A stretch of 11,820 nt of DNA from Baffinella frigidus (lineage: Eukaryota > Cryptophyceae > Cryptomonadales > Baffinellaceae). Every line of letters starts with the position of its first letter. Within the stretch, counting starts at the first letter, position 1. Below are positions 1-7,000 of the stretch, one piece after another. Where the stretch lies: positions 290,627 through 302,446 of the forward strand of contig MU646658.1 of the NCBI GenBank assembly GCA_026770585.1. The letters are read 5' to 3'. Made by a program: the position numbers and the translations under genes. The notes below the pieces were generated by a model. That model saw only the letters and a list, made by a program, of their open reading frames with translations. It was not told the origin of the DNA and searched no databases.

Positions 1-264
1 TGAGGGGATGGGGTTGGGGGTTTGGGGTTATGGATTAGGGATGAGGGATTAGAGTTTAGGTGAGGGTCTAGGGTGGTTAAGGGTGTATGATTTAGGGGTT
101 TGGGATTAGGGTTTAGGGTATAGGGATAAGCGGTTGGGGTTTGGGGTTTGTGGTTTTGGGTTTTGGGTTTGGGGTTTTGGGTTTGGGGTTTGGGGTTTGG
201 TGTCTGGGGTTTGGGGTTTGGGGTTTCGGGCTTGGGATCTAGGGATGAGGGTTTAGGGTTTGAC
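1..264 (+). repeat. Degenerate telomere-like array, G-rich strand on plus
   Basis: Irregular TTTAGGG, TTTGGGG, TTTTGGG and GGGATTAGG units. If the minus-strand gene is real this is its intron, with the C-rich strand in the sense direction. Confidence 0.85.
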
Positions 265-335
265 CTCCCCTTCACCATCCCCTCCGTGAACTTCACATCC
301 TCCCTTGAAGTCGATTTGCCCTCTGATTCAGGGGT
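265..335 (-). CDS. Exon-like segment C of the putative minus-strand gene
   Basis: Minus strand: TPESEGKSTSREDVKFTEGM then VKG, ending at donor GTCAAACCC, which opens into a long telomere-like array running to the left edge. Its start repeats the TPGTEGQST end of segment A, so A and C may be one ancestral exon split by an insertion with a duplicated edge. Confidence 0.38.
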
Positions 336-380
336 GGGGTGGTTCAGAGACTGTCTTCATCCTGGAACATCGGTTAACTA

Positions 381-472
381 AATGAAAATGGGTAACGAAA
401 CTGACTACACATTTGCTTTATTATTACTAGTAGGAGCCTTCTGTGTAGTAAATTTCGTTGCCAATTTTCATT
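381..472. mobile_element. MITE-like element with 30-bp terminal inverted repeats
   Basis: Arms 381-410 and 443-472 match at 26 of 30 positions, around a 32-nt core containing ACTAGT. Half of it recurs at about 9411-9468, and its inner part resembles the 37-bp tandem units at 9723-9833. No clear target duplication. Confidence 0.75.
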
Positions 473-555
473 GAATTAAATGACGTTCCCTGATTAGTAT
501 GAGTTTTCGGGGGGGGTAGATGCTGAGTATGATTGCTCCGGGGGGGGGTGGAGAC

Positions 556-610
556 CATTTGTGATGAGAGCGGGGGGCGCCGTGTATGCCAGGACCACGA
601 ATTTCTTGGC
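556..610 (-). CDS. Exon-like segment B of the putative minus-strand gene
   Basis: Minus strand: acceptor AAACCAG, then AKKFVVLAYTAPPALITN, then donor GTCTCC. The first eight residues repeat part of segment A (one synonymous change). It may be an exon or a partial copy. Confidence 0.35.
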
Positions 611-614
611 CTGG

Positions 615-650
615 TTTGGGGGTTAGGGGTTAGGGGTTAAGGGTTGGGGT
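615..650 (+). repeat. Short telomere-like block, G-rich on plus
   Basis: GGTTAGGGGTTAGGGG-type repeats between exon-like segments A and B. Confidence 0.75.
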
Positions 651-752
651 CGATTGGCCCTCTGTTCCAGGGGTGAACGCCATTGGAGCCATTAAGGATG
701 CGAGGACCACGAATTTCTTGGCCTCAAGTGAGAACCTCCTCGCCAAGTCCAT
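648..752 (-). CDS. Exon-like segment A of the putative minus-strand gene
   Basis: Minus strand after CAG: MDLARRFSLEAKKFVVLA then SLMAPMAFTPGTEGQSTP. It is open, GC-rich and partly hydrophobic. The acceptor CAG touches the end of a MITE at 756. Pieces recur further downstream on the same strand: AKKFVVLA at 610 and TP..EG.ST at 335. No GT donor is obvious at its end, so its right partner is unclear. Function not recognised. Confidence 0.4.
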
Positions 753-755
753 CTG

Positions 756-946
756 CCACTCGAGATTGCTGGAGGTACTTATTTACATGTGGGGTGGTAA
801 ATATTTGTACCAGGATAGGGTATTCCAACCTCGCGACTGTGCTAATTTCGCAGAGTTGCGTGCCCAATCAACGAAAGTTACTACACAAATGCCCACTTTT
901 AAAAGCACATCAGTTTTAAATAGGCCCCTGTAGCATTCTCGTGTGG
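756..946 (-). mobile_element. MITE family A, copy 1
   Basis: Inverted-orientation copy of 4315-4498, sharing the end sequence GAGAATGCTA.AGGGGCCTAT and the internal GTTGGAATACCCTATCCTGG. TIRs are about 28 bp. The target duplication is unclear here. Confidence 0.8.
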
Positions 947-1189
947 TGCTGCCAACCTCGACTCCTGCCCGGAAACACGCGAAACGTCGAGGCATTTGAG
1001 CGCAGTATCGTTTCGTTTGAAGCACGAAACACTTTTTCTCTTTTTGAACAACACGTGGTGGGGGGCGCGGGACATGCTTCCGTTATAAATGCCCGAGGTC
1101 ACGAGGAGGGGGGTGGGGCGCGGCAAGACAGTCGCGTCCATGAGCGCGAAACATCCAGGCGTGTGAGCCGTTCCTGTGCGCCCCGTCAT
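899..1189 (-). other. Minus-strand open frame with GC-rich third positions, uncertain
   Basis: From 1189 down the frame reads MTGRTGTAHTPGCFALMDAT and onward, with strong G/C at third positions for about 40 codons, then weakens and runs into a MITE (756-946). It lies between segments D and A, so it could include another exon. No domain is recognised. Confidence 0.25.
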
Positions 1190-1206
1190 CGTTGCAGCGA
1201 CTCCTC

Positions 1207-1570
1207 CACTCGGGTCACCAGACTATTCCCAAGTTGACATGCTGGGTCCGCGGTACACATCCGTCAACTTTGCACATCCGTCAACTTCGGGGCGAGGAAG
1301 AGCTGTCACCAGCTGCTGGGAGAAGGGGTCTGTCTGAAGGGTTCAGGGTGCAGGGGTCTGGGGTGCAGGGGTTAGGGGTGACCAGGTGGTTGGAGAAGGG
1401 GTCAGTCTGCGCGTGGCCACGCACCGACGCCCCGTCATCATTGTAGAGACTCCTCCACTCGGGTTACAGACTATTCTCAAGTTGACATTCTGGGTCCGCG
1501 GTACACATCCGTCAACTTTGCACATCCGTCAACTTTGCACATGCGTCAACTTTGGGGTGGGGAAGAGCTC
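1207..1570 (+). repeat. Two family-B-like copies with an expanding 17-bp unit
   Basis: CACATCCGTCAACTTTG is present twice in the first copy (1256-1289) and three times in the second (1504-1554), against one GTCAACTT segment in other family members. Part of a larger direct repeat carrying CCCCGTCATC at 1181, 1430 and 1622. Confidence 0.8.
1310..1445 (-). pseudogene. Partial copies of minus-strand segment D1
   Basis: Complement of 1383-1445 reads YNDDGASVRGHAQTDPFSNH plus Leu, then GTCACC; against D1 it has three synonymous and two replacement changes. Complement of 1310-1330 reads DPFSQQL then GTGACA, a shorter 3' copy. A further copy around 1185-1200 keeps only NDDGA. All are separated by inverted-repeat elements or G-strand telomere-like repeat. 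Confidence 0.45.
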
Positions 1571-1574
1571 TGAC

Positions 1575-1654
1575 CAGGTGGTTCGAGAAGGGGGCAGTCT
1601 GCGCGTGGTCGCGCACCGACGCCCCGTCATCGTTGTAGCGCGATGCGGATGTGC
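1575..1654 (-). CDS. Exon-like segment D1 of a putative minus-strand gene (unknown function)
   Basis: Read on the minus strand, acceptor CGCCCAG precedes 80 nt that end at donor GTCAGA. One frame reads TSASRYNDDGASVRDHAQ then TAPFSNHL. A 5'-part copy lies upstream (2270-2295, TSASRYND) and 3'-part copies downstream (1383-1445, 1310-1330), the same arrangement as around transporter exons 6 and 7. No family is recognised. It leaves in phase 0, which fits the segment at 648-752. Confidence 0.42.
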
Positions 1655-1854
1655 CTGGGCGAGGGGTTGGGGGTTAACCCTTCTACGGGGGAGGGCTAGG
1701 TGGTTTCTTGGAGCCATTTTCACCCATATCCTGCGGTTGCTTTTCCGTCAAAGTCAATTATTTTTGGGCATTTCCGGCAATTTTTGCCGATTTCAAGGGA
1801 AAATGATAGATGGACGCAGGGCGTTAAAGGACATGTAGCTCTCCCGCGTAGTTA

Positions 1855-1989
1855 GGCCACTTCTTGAAAGGCATGCTATAATCCGGGATTATGGCATTTC
1901 CGGGTGGATTATGGCATTTCGACATCTTAAAGGGGCCGTAATCCGTTCTAAATGATGGCATCCATAATTATGCCTTTCAAGAAGTGGCC
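1855..1989. mobile_element. Tourist-like (PIF/Harbinger-type) MITE
   Basis: Perfect 20-bp TIRs (GGCCACTTCTTGAAAGGCAT) and TTA on both sides (1852-1854, 1990-1992). A 3-bp TTA/TAA duplication and GG-starting ends are typical of PIF/Harbinger-derived MITEs. GGATTATGGCATTTC repeats inside at 1886 and 1906. It is 135 bp with no coding capacity. Confidence 0.88.
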
Positions 1990-2120
1990 TTAGGGTTGAT
2001 GGCTGACAAAGGGTTTTCGTGAATGACCCGTATGCGCATCATGCATGGAACCCTACGGTAGGCAAAATTCGTAGGGGCATATGCTTCGTGGACAAAAACC
2101 GATGCCCCGTCATCTAATTC

Positions 2121-2268
2121 GGGGACATGTATGATTTCAAAGAAACTGATTCCCTATTTGTTCATAGGAGTTGGACGAAGGTCCATTAGGGCCCTAAATA
2201 AATTCAATTAGGGCCAGAATCCACTTTGATAGGCCATTTTCTTTTAAATTAAACATGTTCCCGGATGA
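2121..2268 (+). repeat. 148-bp dispersed repeat, copy 1 (copy 2 at 2428-2575)
   Basis: Both copies start GGGGACA and end CATGTTCCCGGATGA and share TTCCCTATTTGTTCATAGGA. The ends are weakly inverted (GGGGACATG/CATGTTCCC), so this may be a MITE. The identity estimate by eye is about 80-85%. Confidence 0.8.
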
Positions 2269-2269
2269 C

Positions 2270-2295
2270 ATCGTTGTAGCGCGACGCGGATGTGC
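2270..2295 (-). pseudogene. 5'-part copy of minus-strand segment D1
   Basis: Minus strand: acceptor ACCCAG, then TSASRYND, then GTCATC. It abuts the telomere-like array at 2299-2352 and the end of a 148-bp repeat. Confidence 0.4.
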
Positions 2296-2298
2296 CTG

Positions 2299-2690
2299 GG
2301 TTTGGGGTTTGGGGTTTGGGGTTTGGGGTTTGGGGTTTGGGGTTTGGGGTTGGGGCGTAGGGTGTAGTGTGTAGTTTTGTTTTTGGTTCCAATAAAGTAG
2401 CGCGACTCTGGTTTAGAGGTTTCATCTGGGGACAGGTTAAATTTAAAAGAAAATTGTTCCCTATTTGTTCATAGGAGATGGCCGAAGGTTAATTAGGGCC
2501 CTAATTGAATTTAATTACGGCCAGAATCCGGTTTGATAGGCCATTTTATTTGAAATTAAACATGTTCCCGGATGAGGTTAGGGTTTAGGAGTTGGGTGTT
2601 GGGTGTTGGGTGTTGGGTGTTGGGGGTTGGGGGTTGGGGGTTGGGGTTTAGGGGTAGGGTTTAGGGGTTAGGGTCTCGTAGTAGCGTGAC
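2299..2690 (+). repeat. Telomere-like blocks, G-rich on plus, around a 148-bp repeat
   Basis: 2299-2352 is a clean run of GGGTTTG units; 2576-2672 holds GGTGTTG and GGGGTTTA units. Between them lies the second copy of the 148-bp dispersed repeat (2428-2575). Confidence 0.85.
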
Positions 2691-2938
2691 TCTGCGCACT
2701 CGCTCACGAGCGTCTCAGAAAACAATTTATTAAAACGATTGAGATAAACCTTTAAAGGCTTCTGTAGGCGCGGTACAGAGCCTCGTTTCGGTTATTTCCC
2801 TCTTAATCCTTTCAATTAATTCTTTTCTGAGAAAGGTGGCAGAGTCAGCTGCCCTGCCACACAGCTGAGTAAAAAGGCGCTTCTTGAATACCCCTTAAGT
2901 GGATCAGCCATACCCTACTACGGACGGTAGGAAATCCG

Positions 2939-3066
2939 TAGCTCTGTCTCACTCGAGTTGACCGACTCTTCGCAAGTTGACATGCTGGGTCTGCGGTACC
3001 GTCAACTTGGGAGCGGAAAAGAGCCCGGGCTCCAATTGGTCAGCCCGAATAGACTGAGACGAGCTA
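2939..3066 (+). mobile_element. MITE family B, copy upstream of the transporter
   Basis: TAGCTCTGTCTC...GACGAGCTA ends; internal GTTGAC...GTCAACTTG and a GGGCTCCAA..TTGGTCAGCCC imperfect hairpin. Confidence 0.75.
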
Positions 3067-3560
3067 GGTTGCGAGAAAACCCCAACGGCTACGAGAGCGG
3101 CCTTTGGGGTGATGCAGGCATCCTCGAGAGCGCACACTCCATCCTCGCATCTGCCAGCTGGATATGGCAGGCAGGGCAAGAGAACAGGGCCAACCGTGCA
3201 CTGACGACGCTGGCGTGGCGGATTGTGAGGAAACGCCGCTCGCGCTCTCCGCCGCGTCCCACCCCCCGCGCCCGTAGTCATACTTCTGGCCTTTCTGCCC
3301 GCTGTGCGACGCAGGCAGCGTGGCCTCTGCCGGGGTCGAGGACATTCTTTCCCCCGGGAAACAGCGCTCCAACGTGTGGCTCTGAGGTTGTCACGAATGG
3401 CAGCCTTGCAACACGGAGAGCGCAGCACCGGCTCGTCACCTGAGGTCTGGTGAACTGCACCCTCGCCGTGAGGGCCTGCCGACGCGCCCTGCCACGCACT
3501 CTTCTGCCCTAAACCCTCGACCCCAGCAGAGGAATTTCACTCGAAGGCGTTCAGTCCTGG
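3067..3560. other. GC-rich region before the transporter: probable promoter/5' UTR, no gene recognised
   Basis: Between an inverted-repeat element (ends 3066) and exon 1. Long frames are open on both strands (plus 2958-3443, minus 2949-3428), but both run into the repeat element, and neither gives a recognised domain or clear codon bias. No convincing TATA box was found. If the left-hand gene is divergent, this stretch or the one left of it could hold a shared promoter. Confidence 0.4.
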
Positions 3561-3614
3561 ATGACTTCCATGGAATCTCCTAAAGTGGTCATGTCAACAT
3601 TTGGCGAAATTTGA
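3561..3614 (+). other. Possible upstream ORF before transporter exon 1
   Basis: ATG at 3561 opens 17 codons (MTSMESPKVVMSTFGEI) ending in TGA, 57 nt before the chosen ATG and in another frame. If 3561 lies in the 5' UTR it would act as an upstream ORF. A plausible 5'-UTR intron acceptor (CTAAACCC...CCCCAGCAG) ends at 3529. Both are inferences. Confidence 0.3.
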
Positions 3615-3670
3615 GGAAGTGGGGAAGCGAGGGCGACCGGGAGAATCTGCCGCCTGAGGAAACGTACAGG

Positions 3671-4009
3671 ATGCCGACGGCCCAGCCCCAGGACTCGTCT
3701 GGAATGAGCGAGCTCGAGACGGACGATGAGACGGCAGAGCTGCTGCGAGGCCACAACAGAGACGACCTGGAGGTCGAGTCGCGCAGTCCTCGAGGCAGCG
3801 GCATGGGGAGGCGACCGGAGTCGGTCGAACACTCGACTGGGACCCAGCGACTGAAGCACCTGGAACACCGGTCGCCGCGAGAGTCGCTTTCGTCATGGCA
3901 AGACCTCATCGACACGCATTTCTCGCAAGGGTCCATCCGCGGCAGCGTAATCAATCTGGCGTCCGCCACCCTGGGCGCCGGCGCGCTCTCCATCCCGTTC
4001 GCCATGCAG
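3671..4009 (+). CDS. Transporter exon 1: N-terminal tail and TM1
   Basis: Encodes residues 1-113: a polar, acidic-then-basic cytosolic tail and the first membrane helix. Key pieces are SELETDDETAELL (res. 13-25, acidic dileucine) and GSVINLASATLGAGALSIPF (res. 91-110), the hallmark AAAP TM1. The frame is open from 3584, after a stop at 3581, but has no ATG before 3671; 3671 has A at -3. The next in-frame ATG is 3704. The exon is GC-rich with strong GC at third positions. The donor is ATGCAG/GTTTGC at 4010. Reading through the intron would add a proline-rich tail that stops by 4072; that is not the family sequence. Confidence 0.9.
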
Positions 4010-7000
4010 GTTTGCCCGTCGCCCCCGCCACCGATCGCGCCACCTCCCCCGCCCCCCAACCGGCGTGGCTGACGCATCGGGCTTTCTTCCTCAGGGACAG
4101 GCCTCCCGATTATTTTAGGGTCCAAGCCATAGCCCAGGACTGGCCCTGCCTCACTCGCGTTGGCTGACTCTTGTTAAGTCGACATGCTGGGTGTGCGGTA
4201 CAAATTCGTCAACTTTGGAGCGGGAAAGAGCCTGGTCTCAAAAAATTGTTGAGACCAAATACCCGTGCTAGAAACCGGGCTTGACGCATCGGGCTTGTTC
4301 CCCCGGGCACCTCCCCACGAGAATGCTAGAGGGGCCTATTTAAAACCGAGATGTAGCCTTTGCGTAGTAACTTTCATTGCCTTTGAAGCCATTCCACCCC
4401 AAATTAGGTCAGACACGAGACGAGGTTGGAATACCCTATCCTGGTACAAATGTTTACAAGCCCACATGCAAATAGGGCCCTCTTGCATTCTCGAGTGGCT
4501 CCAGCAGCCAGGCCTCCCGATTGTCTAGGGTCCAGGCCAATCCAGCCCCACTATCGCCAACGACGAGCTCTGCCTCGGTCTATTTGGTCTCGCCAAATCG
4601 GTGAGACCACGCTCGTTTCCGCTCCAAAGTTGACGGGGTTGCAACACCGCCCTCACGGGAGGACCAAATCAACGATTTTCGACCTTTTGTGCACATCATT
4701 TTCAAAACTCTCAAAACCTGACAAAGCAGCTTTTATTGGGCCAATATAAAGTCGGGGTCGGATCCGACCCCGACGCCCCCTAAATCCGAGTTCTGAAAAT
4801 CGACGATTTGGTCTTTCCCTGAGGGTTCATGGTACACACCCAGGATGTCAACTTGAGAACATACTGTCAATCCGACTTGGTCAGGGCTAGACCTCCCGCG
4901 GCTAGGCCTCCCGACTGTTGAGGCCAATTGCCATGCCCAAAGACTTTTAGGGTCCATGCAGATAGCCATATCCCAAGCCTTCTACCTCTGGCTCACTTTC
5001 CTACGAGGCGAATAGATAGCTCAGCTCATCCAGGGAATTCTTTGATTCCTGGTACAAATCCAAGTGATTGGAACCCCGATGGTCGGCTGCGACGGATTGC
5101 TGGTGGCCACTTATCAGCGGCCGAGTTCCTTTTCGCCTTGCATTCAAGGTGAAATTCCGGCTAGGTTCCAGGGCAATGGATAAGATTTTATTACAAATAG
5201 TTTAGATGAACTGTATCCGTGAAGCCCCTGGTGGCTGCTAAGTGTGGGGGGGGATATCCCAGCCCTGAGTGTTGGAGGAGTAAATCCGGGCAGGCAGGGC
5301 TCGGAAAAAATTAGTTGCACTTGAGTTGCACCATTTAACAAAATTAGTTGCACGGTTAAAAACAATAGTTGCACTTTACTACTCAGCAGCCTCTGGACTT
5401 TTGCCGGGTTTCCTGGGTAGGGTCAACTTTGGACCGATTTCCGAAGTCACCGGCGCCTGCTAAGTGGGTGGTGCACTATTTTTAGAAAATAGTTGCACTA
5501 TTTTAGTTGCACTTGTGTACTAGATTTCCTGCTCTAAATATATTTTATGGCGAGCCCAGTTTTACTCAGACAGAGCTCGTATCAAACATGGAAATTCCCC
5601 TCAACACTCGAGGCGAACCGTGGCCTTTTTGTAGAGCCCAGAAGTGGCTGCGTAAAATGTTTTTTACAGATTTATATGAGAATTGGTCACGTCCCCACGC
5701 GTAAACCATGGCAACGTGACCAGCTCTCGTACAAATCCTGTACGCGAGTGTAAAACCACATGTAAGAAAAGGCGACGGTCCGCCTCAAGTGGAACCCCAC
5801 GAGGCTGATCCAACACCCTTTTTAAATGTTGATGGCAGGCGCACGTCCTGTTTTGTATGGGAGCTGGTCACGTAGCCTCCGCTTTAAGCGGAGTCACGTG
5901 ACCAAACCAATAAAAATTACTACACACTGCCCACCGTGTACAGCTTTCTGGGGTTTAAAGTGGGTGTTTGATCCGCCTCGTGTGAAAATCGTTAGCCCAA
6001 CCAGGCTAATTCCTTAGCCTGCTTTAGGCTAATATCTTAGCCTGGTTGAGGACGCCACTCGGTGGACTGCAAGTCTCTTTGTTAAAGTGAACTTTCCCTG
6101 CGGAAGTTGACTTGCAGGTCTTTTTCAAGCACAAACCTGGTCACGTTACACCCCGGTTCTGTGTGCAATGAAAGTTTCAAAGTCCACCGAATGGGTGGGA
6201 ATCCCCGATCACGAGTATTTCAATCCAATACTCGTCCGGATGAAGCCCCTAATCTCGAAATACTGAACCCGAAACCCCGAAACCCTAGCTCTGCCTCACT
6301 CGGGTTGCCAGACTATTCTCAGGTTGACGTGCTGGGTTCGCGGTATAAATCCGTCAACTTTGGAGGGGGAAAGAGCACGGGCTCACCAAGTTGGTGAGCC
6401 CAAATAGACCGAGACAGAGCTAGGGTACAGGATACAGGGTACAGAGTACAGGGCATTCAATTTCAATCCTGTTTTGTGATACCCTCAACCCTCCGGCAGG
6501 GTCTTGGGGTCGGGCTGGGAGCCTTTATGATGGCAGCGTGCGCGGTACTCCCTAAACTCTAAACTCTGAACCCGAAACCCGAAACCACACACGCTAAACC
6601 CGAAACACGGAAGCCGGAATCCAGAATTCTTGAACCCGAACACCGAACCCCGGATTTCGAATCCCGAATCCATAAAACTCAAACTGTGAACCACACACTG
6701 CAAACCCTAATCCTTGAACCCGAAACCTGAAACCCGAAACCACACACTCTAAACCCTAAACCCTAATCCCTAAAACCTCATCCCTAAACCCAAACCCCAA
6801 ACCTCAAACCCAAAACCCCAAACCCCACAATTCAAACCCCAAACCTGAAACCCTAAACCCTAAACATGAAACCCTACTGCAGTCTGTGACGATGTTCTCG
6901 ATCCATCTTCTGGTGCGCACGAACCCTAAACCCTAAACCTTAAACCCTAAATCCCCAACCCGAAACCCGTAACCCGAAACCCGAAACCCTAAACCCCAAA

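Larger units (their letters stand above)
4010..6499 (+). other. Transporter intron 1 (2490 bp), packed with small inverted-repeat elements
   Basis: GTTTGC...GGCAG. It contains three degenerate copies of a local unit starting AGGCCTCCCGA (4099, 4510, 4914), several MITE-like elements (listed separately), a GTTGCAC motif cluster, GGTCACGT inverted repeats, and hairpins at 5998-6048 and 6211-6235. The bases 4070-4090 recur at 4281-4301, so part of the intron is a tandem duplication. Unlike introns 2-9 it has very little telomere-like repeat (about 6265-6285). The ORFs inside do not resemble proteins. Confidence 0.75.

Noticed and set aside
1-264. True chromosome end (telomere) at the left edge
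   Set aside because: The repeats are highly degenerate, exon-like sequence follows, and G-rich-on-plus at a left edge is the wrong orientation for a left-end telomere, which would read C-rich on plus.
148-381. 77-aa frame rich in GLGF/GVWGL
   Set aside because: Translation of G-rich telomere-like repeat.
2949-3443. Long open frames on both strands (159 and 161 aa)
   Set aside because: Both run into a family-B inverted-repeat element, the plus one starts at TTG, and neither shows a domain; GC-rich DNA easily stays open.
4010-4072. Proline-rich C-terminus of the exon-1 frame
   Set aside because: This is intron 1 read through; the family continuation is found at 6500 after a good acceptor.
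4091-4120. Acceptor TTCTTCCTCAG at 4094 as the end of a short 85-bp intron 1, implying a truncated transporter
   Set aside because: The frame stops after seven codons. The 6500 acceptor gives the correct TM2 sequence and all later exons fit.
3589-4125. 178-aa minus-strand open frame
   Set aside because: It is antisense to transporter exon 1; the plus frame matches a known family and the minus one does not.
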